DNA of 37,227 nucleotides from Desulfobacteraceae bacterium (GTDB lineage Bacteria > Desulfobacterota > Desulfobacteria > Desulfobacterales > Desulfobacteraceae). The notes beneath the pieces are model-generated. The model saw nothing but the letters and a program-made list of their open reading frames with translations. It did no database searches and was not told where the DNA came from. Numbering within the stretch: position 1 is the stretch's first letter; each line of letters begins with the position of its first letter. The DNA lies in the NCBI GenBank assembly GCA_024227235.1, contig JAAEKY010000199.1, positions 1 through 37,227 on the forward strand. Direction: 5' to 3'. Positions 25,896 to 33,982 of this stretch are shown in pieces. A program made the translations under genes and the position numbers.

Positions 25896-26189
25896 CCTTA
25901 ATAGTGTAAAAGCTCAGAATCGCTTGATAGTCTTTGGTAATGATAGGCAGATCATTTGTTTTATTGAATAGAATGATAGGGTGTTATTTGATATTAGGTG
26001 TTTGTCTTCTTATCAAAGACGGTCTCATTTTCATGAATGAGCTTAGCACAATCATCAGGCCAATCGCCGCATGCCAAAACAACAGTATCTCCAAGATTAA
26101 ATTTGTTTTACATCTTCATGTTTCTTTTGATAAGATCATTTTCGACGGTAAAATTTAATTAGAATAATATACGGATTGGAGGAAAAGTC
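25896..26189. other. Intergenic region with a possible broken small gene
   Basis: Between the proX-type operon terminator and the orphan gene at 26190 there is no intact gene on either strand; the minus-strand relic at 25994-26119 is listed separately. Confidence 0.35.
25994..26119 (-). pseudogene. Possible broken small gene
   Basis: On the minus strand ATG-AAG-ATG is followed by an in-frame TAA, then a 38-codon frame reading LGDTVVLACGDWPDDCAKLI and on to a stop at 25994. The composition is protein-like, with two cysteines, but I recognise no family. It could be a 41-residue gene killed by a nonsense mutation, or chance. Confidence 0.2.
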
Positions 26190-26456
26190 ATGAAATCCAT
26201 CCAGGTGGAATTTGAAGAAGCATCAAAAAAAATAACAACTAAAGAGGATGCCCCAGAAGAAGACTGGGTTGCTGTTTGCGCTAAATTTAATGATGATGTA
26301 TCTCGTGTTTGTGATGTTACAGACCAGGAAGACTATACTGGCTTGTTTGAATGTTATGATGACCATAACAATTGTTTTTTCTACCTTGTGAAGGAAGATA
26401 AAAATCTATACAAGATGAAACACAAACATTTTTATGACAACCTTGGATTGAAATAA
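26190..26456 (+). CDS. Small hypothetical protein
   Basis: An 88-residue acidic soluble protein, not recognised. It has a mixed beta/alpha pattern with EEDWVAVCAKFNDDVSRVCDV and FECYDDHNNCFFYLVKEDKN, and four cysteines. A ribosome-binding site (TTGGAGGAAAAGTC) precedes the ATG. It ends 31 bases before the acyl-CoA synthetase gene on the same strand, so the two are probably co-transcribed. No signal peptide or membrane helix. Confidence 0.65.
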   Translation: MKSIQVEFEEASKKITTKEDAPEEDWVAVCAKFNDDVSRVCDVTDQEDYTGLFECYDDHNNCFFYLVKEDKNLYKMKHKHFYDNLGLK

Positions 26457-26487
26457 GGGATTTTAAAAACTCCTTTTTGGAGGGCAA

Positions 26488-28017
26488 ATGATTAAATCCA
26501 TGAATATTGCCTGGTGGGTGCAGCGCTGGGCAGAACTAACGCCGGAAAAACCGGCTATTATATTCGAAGACCAGACTATTTCGTATAAAAAACTTTGCCA
26601 AAGGGCGGACCAGACAAGCTGCTGGCTTCAATCCATCGGGATTGAAAAAGGCGATCGTGTCGCCGTCATGCTTAACAATTGCCCTGAGTTTATTGATCTG
26701 TTTTTAGCATGTTCAAGACTGGGCGCAATTTTTGTTCCTATAAATTTTCGGATTACATCGGTTGAATTGGATTATTTTATTAAAAATTGCAGACCAAGGC
26801 TTTTTATTCATGGAGAAGATTTTTCTAAAGAAATTAATTCACTTAAGCTTGAAAGTTACCTGCCGCCCATGATGGTGGCAATTGTGGGTGAAGCACATTT
26901 CAGCGCAAGAATATTTGATTTTGTTAAAGAAACAGAAAAATTTGAAGGGAAGCGTGCCTATCTGACACGATCACTTGGACCTACAGACCCGGAAGAGCCC
27001 CAGGTGATTATGTATACATCAGGTACGACCGGAAAACCAAAAGGCGCTGTATTATCCCATCGAAAGACTTTTTTTAATTGCTTGAATGCAGATATCTTTT
27101 TTAAGCTTCATCCCAGTGATATCATGCTAATTTTTCTGCCTTTGTTTCATTCCGGCGGGCTTTTTATCCAGGCCGCACCAATATTTTATAAAGGGGCAAC
27201 CATTATTCTCCACAGGAAATTTGACCCGCTCATGATTTACAACGATATTGAAAAATATCAAGTAACCAAATTTTTGGGCGTTCCTACAGTATACAGAGAA
27301 TTATTAAAGGTTGACCCAAAAAAGAGAAAAGATATTTCTTCTTTAATAGTTTGCGCCGGTGGGGGTGAAAAACTCACTGAAGACTTGATCAAACAATGTG
27401 AAGAGGCAGGGCTTGCCTTTCGCCAAATCATGGGCCAGACTGAGACATCTATTTTATTGTGGGCGTCGGAAGATGACCCTTCGAAAAAGCCGGGTACTGT
27501 AGGACGGCCTGTATTTCATGCAGAGGTTTCCATTCTGGATGAACGGGGAAAAGTAGCAAAACCGGGTGAAATAGGTGAGATTGTTGTCCGGGGATCTATC
27601 ATGATGAAAGAATATTGGCAGGACCCTGTGAAAACAGAAGAGACCATTAAGAACGGGTACCTTCATACAGGAGACCTCGCCCGTATGGATGAAGATGGGT
27701 TCTTTTATTTGGTTGGAAGAGCAGGGGATATGTATATTTCTGGAGGAGAAAATGTATATCCGGCAGAGGTTGAAAAAATACTCAAACTTCATCCGGGAAT
27801 TGAAGATGTGGCAGTTAAGGGGATGGCAGATGATACCTGGGGTGAAACAGGACATGCTTTTGTCATTCCATCGCCAGGTGTTTCCTTAACACAAAATGAT
27901 GTTATTGCCATGTGTCATGGCAAACTTGCAAAATATAAATGGCCTAAAAAAGTGATTTTTAAATCACAGTTTCCACGAACCTCTCTTGGTAAGGTAAGAA
28001 AAGGAGAGCTTTCATAA
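26488..28017 (+). CDS. Acyl-CoA synthetase (AMP-forming)
   Basis: A 509-residue class I adenylate-forming enzyme that activates a carboxylic acid with ATP and CoA to acyl-CoA. Core motifs are complete: phosphate loop MYTSGTTGKPKGA (from about residue 175), FLPLFHSGG, IMGQTETS, GYLHTGDLA, the hinge region GRAGDMYISGGENVYPAEVE, and the C-terminal catalytic lysine region PRTSLGKVRKGEL. Its length is typical of the FadD-like/medium-chain group. The GGAGG site precedes the ATG. Together with the acyl-CoA dehydrogenase and thioesterases elsewhere in the window it points to carboxylic-acid degradation; the actual acid is unknown. Confidence 0.92.
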   Translation: MIKSMNIAWWVQRWAELTPEKPAIIFEDQTISYKKLCQRADQTSCWLQSIGIEKGDRVAVMLNNCPEFIDLFLACSRLGAIFVPINFRITSVELDYFIKNCRPRLFIHGEDFSKEINSLKLESYLPPMMVAIVGEAHFSARIFDFVKETEKFEGKRAYLTRSLGPTDPEEPQVIMYTSGTTGKPKGAVLSHRKTFFNCLNADIFFKLHPSDIMLIFLPLFHSGGLFIQAAPIFYKGATIILHRKFDPLMIYNDIEKYQVTKFLGVPTVYRELLKVDPKKRKDISSLIVCAGGGEKLTEDLIKQCEEAGLAFRQIMGQTETSILLWASEDDPSKKPGTVGRPVFHAEVSILDERGKVAKPGEIGEIVVRGSIMMKEYWQDPVKTEETIKNGYLHTGDLARMDEDGFFYLVGRAGDMYISGGENVYPAEVEKILKLHPGIEDVAVKGMADDTWGETGHAFVIPSPGVSLTQNDVIAMCHGKLAKYKWPKKVIFKSQFPRTSLGKVRKGELS

Positions 28018-28106
28018 GGAATGGAAATTTATTAAATGGTCGTTTCTGAGTTCAATAAAATGGGCAAACATAAAGAAAAGGTTTAATAATTTTAGGTGAG
28101 AATAAA

Positions 28107-29501
28107 ATGGTTTCAACGCATGCACGGATTTTAGTTGTAGATGATGATGAAGCTATCAGGGATGCCTTAAAAGAGATACTTGAGGACGATTATGAAGTTA
28201 CCTGCGTTGACAGTGGTTTAAAAGCTATTAAAGAAATTAAACATCAGTTATTCGATTTAATCTTTCTGGATATTGTGATGCCTGGAATGAATGGTATCGA
28301 AACTTTGAAACAGATAAAATCTCAAGAAAAAAATTTGGATGTTATCATGATCTCTGCTGTGGATCGCGCCCAGGAAGCCACGAATTCAATCAAACTCGGT
28401 GCATATGATTATATTACTAAACCATTTGATCATGAAATTATTTTGAACAGGGTTGAAAAGGTCTTATTAAAAAGGAATCTTGTTAAGGAAGTCGATTTCC
28501 ACAGATCTCAGGCAGTTTCCGGTCAAGGGCAGACTCAAATTATAAGCAAATCAAAAAATATGACAGCGGTGTTTGAGCTGATATCAAAAGTTGCCAAGAC
28601 CTCAAGCAATGTTTTGATTACAGGAGAAAGTGGAACCGGAAAAGAGTTGGTTGCACAGGAAATTCATAATGAAAGTCTTCGCAAGAATAAATCCTTTGTG
28701 GCTATTAACTGTGCTGCAATACCTGCAGAACTCATGGAAGCTGAATTGTTCGGCCATGAAAAAGGTTCCTTTACAGGTGCGCATAAACAGACCATCGGTA
28801 AATTTGAATTTGCTCACCATGGATCAATTTTCCTTGATGAGATCTCTTGCCTGAAACCTGAGTTCCAGGCAAAACTCTTAAGATTTATCCAGGAACGCGA
28901 GTTTACTCGAGTAGGCAGCCATAGAACCATTAAAGTGGACGTGAGGATCATTGCTGCTACAAACACCAGCCTGGATGAGATGGTTAGAGAAGAAAAATTT
29001 AGGGATGACCTTTATTTTAGACTCAACGTGGTTCCTGTTCTGCTACCACCTCTTCGAAACCGTAAGGGAGATATCCCGCTATTATCAGATTTCTTTTTGG
29101 ATAAGTTTAATCGCCAAATGAATAGACATGTAAAAGGTTTTACCCCAGATGTCATCGCTGTATTTGAGGCTTACCCCTGGCCTGGAAATATCCGTGAACT
29201 GGAAAATCTCATCGAGCGGATGGTCGTTTTAGGTGCAGAAAAGCAGTTCATCGATGAAAAAGACCTTCCTTTTGATCTTCTGATCCATGGAGAATCTATA
29301 AAAGGGACCCAAAAAGGTATCGGGGAAAGCAAAGGGTTGATTCAGGCCCGCCATTCTTTTGAACGCCTTTATATCCTGCGAGCCCTTCAGAACTGTCGGT
29401 GGAATCAGACGTTGACTGCAAATTTATTAGGTATCCACAGAAATACCCTTATCCAGAAAATGAAAACATTAAATCTTAACCGGGGTCGGAATGAAGTCTA
29501 A
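28107..29501 (+). CDS. NtrC-type sigma-54-dependent response regulator
   Basis: A 464-residue three-domain activator. Receiver (1-120): DDD at 12-14, phosphoacceptor D55 in LIFLDIVMPG, KPF near 105. AAA+ domain (about 145-380): Walker A GESGTGKE from residue 173, the sigma-54 contact loop at 220-225 reading GSFTGA instead of the usual GAFTGA, Walker B SIFLDEIS, and RLNVVPVLLPPLRNR. C-terminal Fis-type helix-turn-helix with ANLLGIHRNTLIQKMK. Phosphorylation would allow it to bind an upstream site and open sigma-54 promoters. It converges on the adjacent kinase gene, sharing four bases at the stops. Candidate targets in the window are the sigma-54 sites at 33465, 19305, 761 and 9216, unproven. 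Confidence 0.93.
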   Translation: MVSTHARILVVDDDEAIRDALKEILEDDYEVTCVDSGLKAIKEIKHQLFDLIFLDIVMPGMNGIETLKQIKSQEKNLDVIMISAVDRAQEATNSIKLGAYDYITKPFDHEIILNRVEKVLLKRNLVKEVDFHRSQAVSGQGQTQIISKSKNMTAVFELISKVAKTSSNVLITGESGTGKELVAQEIHNESLRKNKSFVAINCAAIPAELMEAELFGHEKGSFTGAHKQTIGKFEFAHHGSIFLDEISCLKPEFQAKLLRFIQEREFTRVGSHRTIKVDVRIIAATNTSLDEMVREEKFRDDLYFRLNVVPVLLPPLRNRKGDIPLLSDFFLDKFNRQMNRHVKGFTPDVIAVFEAYPWPGNIRELENLIERMVVLGAEKQFIDEKDLPFDLLIHGESIKGTQKGIGESKGLIQARHSFERLYILRALQNCRWNQTLTANLLGIHRNTLIQKMKTLNLNRGRNEV

Positions 29502-31369
29502 TGCAGGCGTTGCGGCAGGCTGACTGAAAAGCAGCTGCCCTTACCTTCTTGACTTTTTGCTTCTATTTGTCCCTGATGTTCTGAGATTACCTTATGGGTG
29601 ATGGCCAGACCCAGTCCGGTTCCTTTGGCCTTGGTTGTAAAAAATGGATTAAAAATATTTTGACCCTGTTCGGGTGAAAACCCATGACCGGTATCCTTGA
29701 AATCTATGGTAATCATTTCATCGTTACAGGATGCCTGGATGCTAATAGTCCCACCATCAGGCATTGCCTGTGCACCATTTTGCATGAGATTAACAAATAC
29801 TTTTTCAAGCTGATTTTCATCTGCCATTACTTTAGGAAGAACCTTTGGAATATCACATCGGCAGTTAATGTTGTTTTCTTTTAGATTTGTTTCGAGTAAT
29901 TCAACGCTTTGGTTTAGTAATTCTGGAATTTTTATATGTTTGAAATCGTATTTTGGCGGCCTGGACAACTCTAAAAGTTCTTCAACAAGCGTATTGAGGC
30001 GATTGATTTCTCTGGGAACCGTTCTTTGAAATTTTTCTAAGAATCCGGGTTTTTCAATTTTCTTTGGCAGCAGCGCCACAAAGGTTTTAATAGCAGAAAG
30101 TGGATTTCGAATTTCATGGGCCATACCTGCAGCAAGAGTACCTAAGTCTGCGAGACGCTGTGCCTGACGGATTTGAGCTTCAAGTTTTTTTAGCTTGGTA
30201 ATATCATTAAGGTTGAATATAAGTTGTCTTGGCATTTTTTTATCCGATTCAAGGACACCAGTGCCTGTCAGGACCATCCGAGTCTCTTCGTCCTTTTGCA
30301 GATGGATTTCACGCTGGCTGCTGCCAGAAGGGTTTTCAAGGGATTGCCGGATATAATCTGCAAACTGTATGTCTGAATCAAAAAGTTCTAAAACATGGCT
30401 GCCTTTCACTATAGAATTCTGCGGAATACCTAAAATTGCATGGGCAGCCGGGTTGATAGTTGTGATGATTCCATCCATATCAACGGCTAAAAGGCCATCA
30501 CTCATTGTCGCCAATATCTTTTCAGCATATTGCTGTAATTGTTTAATTTCTATGAGTTGATTTTCTAACTGCTGTTTTTGAGTAAGAATTTCCTGGATCA
30601 TAACAGAAAAATTGGTTGCCAGAATTTCTACTTCATCTCGGGTGTGAATGGATATTTTTTGATCCAAATTGCCCTGGGCTGCATCAATAGTTGATTTGAC
30701 TAAAGTTTCAAGGGGCTTAGTCACTCGTTGAGCAGACCAGTTGGAGGTTAAGATGCCACTAACAAGGGCAACACACCCCAGTATAAAAATACTCCAAAGA
30801 GTTTGGCGGATCTGCAGATACATCAGCTCAAGAGATAAGCAGACCCGTATAGTCCCCCACCGATCGTTAGAATCTGGAAGGTAAACAGGTACAGCAATGG
30901 CCATAACCTTTGTACCTCCAGATTCAGGAACATGCACCTTAATAAAAGGTTCTTTTTCTGCTACAGCCCTCAGGCTGATGGTATCGGTCAGAATTTTATT
31001 CTGCAGATCGGGTCTTCTGCTGTAACCGGCAACCCTTCCTTCCTTGTCATGGACAATTACATAAATGATATCAGGGTTATTGACAGCTTGATTCGCTAAT
31101 TTTTCCAGAGCCACATAATTATAAGTGATCAAGTGATCTACAGATATAGCAGCAAGATTTCTTGCAATGGCCAATCCCTGCTTTTCAATTCTGGCTTTGA
31201 TTGTTTGGGTTTGAAGTATTCCTAAGACCAGGGCAAGGGTAGTCAGCAAAGCCAAGAGCATAATTGAGGTAATTAAAATAAATCGATTGCGAAGAGAGAA
31301 AAACCCCGGTTTTTTAAATGTCCCTTCTTTGCCCTGGAAGGCATCAGTATGTTTTTTTTCCGGATGCAA
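29498..31369 (-). CDS. Membrane sensor histidine kinase (periplasmic Cache-like sensor, HAMP, PAS, HisKA, HATPase)
   Basis: A 623-residue kinase from a TTG start with AAAGGA five bases upstream. The first membrane helix is at about 29-50, a periplasmic sensor of about 130 residues carries the Cache-like strand YVIVHDKEGRVAGYSRR, and the second helix is at about 190-212. HAMP follows (RVTKPLETLVKSTIDAAQGN), then a coiled stretch, PAS (about 285-390, with LLAVDMDGIITTINPAAHAI), phosphoacceptor H418 in GMAHEIRNPLSA, and an HATPase with NLMQNGAQAM, KDTGHGF and KGTGLGLAI. No receiver. It converges on the sigma-54 activator and is the obvious partner. It follows the substrate-binding lipoprotein gene by 82 bases on the same strand, so the lipoprotein may present ligand to its sensor. 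Confidence 0.93.
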   Translation of the reverse strand: MHPEKKHTDAFQGKEGTFKKPGFFSLRNRFILITSIMLLALLTTLALVLGILQTQTIKARIEKQGLAIARNLAAISVDHLITYNYVALEKLANQAVNNPDIIYVIVHDKEGRVAGYSRRPDLQNKILTDTISLRAVAEKEPFIKVHVPESGGTKVMAIAVPVYLPDSNDRWGTIRVCLSLELMYLQIRQTLWSIFILGCVALVSGILTSNWSAQRVTKPLETLVKSTIDAAQGNLDQKISIHTRDEVEILATNFSVMIQEILTQKQQLENQLIEIKQLQQYAEKILATMSDGLLAVDMDGIITTINPAAHAILGIPQNSIVKGSHVLELFDSDIQFADYIRQSLENPSGSSQREIHLQKDEETRMVLTGTGVLESDKKMPRQLIFNLNDITKLKKLEAQIRQAQRLADLGTLAAGMAHEIRNPLSAIKTFVALLPKKIEKPGFLEKFQRTVPREINRLNTLVEELLELSRPPKYDFKHIKIPELLNQSVELLETNLKENNINCRCDIPKVLPKVMADENQLEKVFVNLMQNGAQAMPDGGTISIQASCNDEMITIDFKDTGHGFSPEQGQNIFNPFFTTKAKGTGLGLAITHKVISEHQGQIEAKSQEGKGSCFSVSLPQRLH

Positions 31370-31451
31370 GCGATTCCTTTATATAGGGCACATGGAAAAT
31401 ATAAAATCCTGCGCTCTATTCGTGTATTTTAATATGTCCATGCGCTTAAAT

Positions 31452-33113
31452 TTACTCATTTTGTGAGTCAAGATTCAGCCAGATCTGATTCAGTGGCATT
31501 GTATGAGCACCAAGGGCACTGACTTTAACAGATTTAACATAAGGTTGATATACCCGATCCACACTCATATAAAAAAGCGGGATCAGGGGGGCTGATTCTA
31601 TTATAACAGCTTCGATTTTTTGATACATCTTTGCCCGGTTAACAGGATCTATAATTTTTCTGGCAGTTAACAGCAATGCGTCTACAGTTTTATCTTGAAA
31701 GTTCATAAAATTGGTGGGTGATTCAGAAGCAAAAAGGGAATATAAAAAACTGTCTGGATCAGGCATGTCTGCAAACCAGGCATATCGATAAATCTGGACA
31801 GCATCTGATCTTAAATAGGCTTCAAATTTTTTCCAATCCGTAATATATTTTACCCTGGCCTTTATGCCAATTCTGGCCCAGAAGTCTTTTATTATAGCCA
31901 TCTCATGCTCTACCCTTGGCGTATGGATAGTTGATACAATCTCCAGTTCAGGATGATCCACCAAGATCTTTTTAAAAGATTGATTTAAGTGTTGACGGGC
32001 AAGATCTGAATTATTGTTTTCTATTTGGTTCAAAGGTGTATACCCCAGCATTCCCGGCGGCAGGATAGTTTTTGCAATGTCAAATCTGCCTTTATAAACA
32101 GTGTTGACAAATGTTTGACGATCAATAGCTATGGAAAGAGCCTTTCGAAGATCAGGATTTGAAAGATTGGGATGATTCAGATTCATCCCGTAAAAAAACA
32201 AGCTTAATGAGGGCCTGTGAAACCACTGGAGCCCTTTTTTATTCGCAAGCTTTTGCCTGCGGTCCTCATAGACAGCCATTTCTTCAAGATTGCCATTCTC
32301 GAAATCAGCCAGCACCATGGGGTCTTGTCCTCCAGGGTAAATTTTGTAGTGAATGGCCTCAAGAAGAGCTGGGTTTCCAAAATAGTCTTTAAACCGTTTA
32401 AGGCGGATGATTTTTTTATTGTCCCAGCCTACAAAGCTGAAAGGGCCAGACCCCACAGGATGCTTTCCAAATTCATTTCCAAGTTTAACCACTTCTTTTT
32501 TAGGAACAATAGCTGCTTGGTACATGCCCAATGCAGTAAGGAAAGGCACATGAGATTCTTGAAGGCGAATCTGGAAAATCAGGGCATTTATTATTTCCAA
32601 CCCCGGAACCCTTTCAGATGCTCTGGCCCTGTATTCGTTAGCGCCGACTATTTTAAGCAAATGGGGCAGTACAGCAGGCGCAGGGTCTGCTCTCAAAAGT
32701 CTTTTGATGGAAAACATCACATCATCAGATGTGACAGGGTCCAAGTTATGAAAGCGAGCGTTTTTTCTTAATGTAAACCGGTAGACTTTCCCCTTTTCTT
32801 TTACCTGCCATGTTTCAGCCAGGGCAGGCAGAATTGTAAGATAAGGATCAAACCGGACAAGTCCATCAAAGATCTGGTGTACAATAGCTTCCCCATAGTT
32901 ATCCTGAATATATGCAGGATCAAGGGTGGCAGGGTTGTTTCGCAGAGGTGCCCGATAAATGCCACCTTGAATGGGTGTCGTATTGGAGGGAGTGCTTTGA
33001 ACCTTTTCTTTTTCTTCCTGGTTTGTGCAGCCTGGCAGGAAAACGAGATAAAGAGTAAAAAAGATAGTAAAAAAGATAGTAAAAAAGAGATAAGATAGAA
33101 TAGAACGGTTCAT
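31452..33113 (-). CDS. Family-5 extracellular solute-binding lipoprotein (OppA/DppA type), orphan
   Basis: A 553-residue periplasmic binding protein with a lipoprotein signal: basic start, hydrophobic core and lipobox FLPGC with the acylated C29. The family-5 signature is clear: TLDPAYIQDNYGEAIVHQIF near the start, LAETWQVKEKGKVYRFTLRK, the APLIPLFYM pattern near the end, and full length. These proteins bind peptides, nickel or other solutes and usually deliver them to an ABC transporter. Here no permease or ATPase genes are adjacent; instead the next gene is a sensor kinase. GAAAGGAGG precedes the ATG. Its signal peptide contains a 4-residue tandem repeat (FFTI). Ligand unknown. Confidence 0.9.
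   Translation of the reverse strand: MNRSILSYLFFTIFFTIFFTLYLVFLPGCTNQEEKEKVQSTPSNTTPIQGGIYRAPLRNNPATLDPAYIQDNYGEAIVHQIFDGLVRFDPYLTILPALAETWQVKEKGKVYRFTLRKNARFHNLDPVTSDDVMFSIKRLLRADPAPAVLPHLLKIVGANEYRARASERVPGLEIINALIFQIRLQESHVPFLTALGMYQAAIVPKKEVVKLGNEFGKHPVGSGPFSFVGWDNKKIIRLKRFKDYFGNPALLEAIHYKIYPGGQDPMVLADFENGNLEEMAVYEDRRQKLANKKGLQWFHRPSLSLFFYGMNLNHPNLSNPDLRKALSIAIDRQTFVNTVYKGRFDIAKTILPPGMLGYTPLNQIENNNSDLARQHLNQSFKKILVDHPELEIVSTIHTPRVEHEMAIIKDFWARIGIKARVKYITDWKKFEAYLRSDAVQIYRYAWFADMPDPDSFLYSLFASESPTNFMNFQDKTVDALLLTARKIIDPVNRAKMYQKIEAVIIESAPLIPLFYMSVDRVYQPYVKSVKVSALGAHTMPLNQIWLNLDSQNE
33049..33090. repeat. 12-bp tandem repeat in a coding signal peptide
   Basis: AAGATAGTAAAA is perfectly repeated at 33061-33072 and 33073-33084, with degenerate flanking copies, giving about three and a half units. 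On the minus strand it encodes FFTI-FFTI-FFTL in the lipoprotein signal sequence. Because the unit is 12 bases, copy changes keep the frame. Confidence 0.7.
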
Positions 33114-33233
33114 TTTCCCTCCTTTCTGGTATGTATTTGAAAAAAATTACCATAGGAGAATGCGATAAGCAAGTATACTAAATTTTGAATGATGGTTACT
33201 TTTAAATCTTAACTGTCTGATATAAAATAAAAA

Positions 33234-33256
33234 GCACGGTAAAAAAGATACCGTGC
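33234..33256 (-). terminator. Terminator after the small peptide gene
   Basis: Read on the minus strand, GCACGGT and ACCGTGC form a stem around a 9-base loop and are followed by TTTTTATTTTAT. It lies between the peptide gene stop (33302) and the lipoprotein start (33113), so the two genes are probably separate or partly attenuated transcripts. Confidence 0.75.
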
Positions 33257-33301
33257 CTTTTAGAACCGAAATTATCAACCGGTCATTTTTTAAAAATTTT
33301 A

Positions 33302-33394
33302 TTAAGGTCCACCGCCACCGGAAGCCAGGACGGGTATTGCATATCCAGCAATTAAAACACCAATAACAAACGCGGAAATCAGAAAATTTTTCAT
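33302..33394 (-). CDS. Small secreted peptide (30 residues)
   Basis: A 30-codon gene, too short for usual gene calling. The start is well supported by AAGGAG seven bases upstream. Residues 1-24 are a full signal peptide (MKNFL..., hydrophobic core, end AIPVLA with an A-x-A-like cut), and only SGGGGP remains after cleavage. It has its own terminator downstream and a sigma-54-like promoter upstream. Such a layout is consistent with a short secreted peptide signal; alternatives are a small membrane protein, a type I toxin-like peptide or a leader peptide. It stands upstream of an orphan peptide-type binding lipoprotein and a sensor kinase. Confidence 0.65.
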   Translation of the reverse strand: MKNFLISAFVIGVLIAGYAIPVLASGGGGP

Positions 33395-33464
33395 AATTTT
33401 TCTCCTTTTTTATCCCCTTTGGTTAAAAGCACGAAATATTTGCTATCCTATTGGCTATTAGAAT

Positions 33465-33480
33465 AGCAAGGCTGGGACCA
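33465..33480 (-). promoter_or_regulatory. Sigma-54-like promoter of the peptide gene
   Basis: On the minus strand it reads TGGTCC-CAGCC-TTGCT. GG and GC are in place and the -12 box is perfect; the -24 box deviates at two positions from TGGCAC. It lies 71 bases upstream of the peptide start. Confidence 0.5.
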
Positions 33481-33576
33481 ACAGGTTAAATTAATATAAA
33501 ATATTTTATAACCTATTTAAATAAAAAGATTTTTTTAAAATATATTCGAATTAAGCGAAAAACATTTATAAGAAAA

Positions 33577-33594
33577 TGCACATTCCCATGTGCA
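33577..33594. repeat. Inverted repeat, possible operator
   Basis: TGCACAT and ATGTGCA are perfect 7-base arms around TCCC. It lies upstream of the sigma-54-like site for leftward transcription, at a distance usual for activator sites. Confidence 0.4.
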
Positions 33595-33673
33595 GGGAAA
33601 ATCACAAATCGGGAAAAATCTAATTTTTTTTTCTTTTTTTGAAATTTTTGGTATTGCCAGTTCTCTGTTTTAC

Positions 33674-33703
33674 ACATTTTGCACATATTTATATGCAAAA
33701 TGT
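33674..33703. repeat. Inverted repeat, possible operator
   Basis: ACATTTTGCA and TGCAAAATGT are perfect 10-base arms with a 10-base spacer. It lies about 280 bases upstream of the TTG start of the split kinase and 195 bases upstream of the peptide promoter. Confidence 0.4.
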
Positions 33704-33982
33704 ATCAAATTGTAGGCACTTGTTTTTCCCTTAAATTTCAAATAGTTATGCACGTAAGTGATTGTTGGCGCCCTCCTCGCCTATGAATTTGTGCATTTTA
33801 TTAACACTTAGTTAATTACAATTAATTCTAAAATCGTATTTTAAGCTTTAAATTCAGATAGATAACAACTTGGTTGTCGTTGAAACCGCTTGGTACATTT
33901 ATTGCTGATAGTGCTTTCGGGCTCTCAGTGTTGTGAATATTTAAAAGTTCTATACTTTAATATAACAAAGAAAGGAATTTTT

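Larger units (their letters stand above)
33395..33982. other. Divergent regulatory region between the peptide gene and a hybrid kinase
   Basis: AT-rich, no gene. A 61-codon minus-strand frame at 33513-33698 has no ribosome-binding site. Three inverted repeats lie here: TTGCTAT/ATAGCAA (33440-33469), TGCACAT/ATGTGCA (33577-33594) and ACATTTTGCA/TGCAAAATGT (33674-33703), plus the sigma-54-like site. Confidence 0.45.

Noticed and set aside
32217..32771. 184-codon plus-strand open frame opposite the binding lipoprotein gene
   Set aside because: It is a shadow of the real minus-strand gene.
33513..33698. 61-codon minus-strand open frame
   Set aside because: No ribosome-binding site, low-complexity lysine/phenylalanine composition, and it overlaps two inverted repeats.
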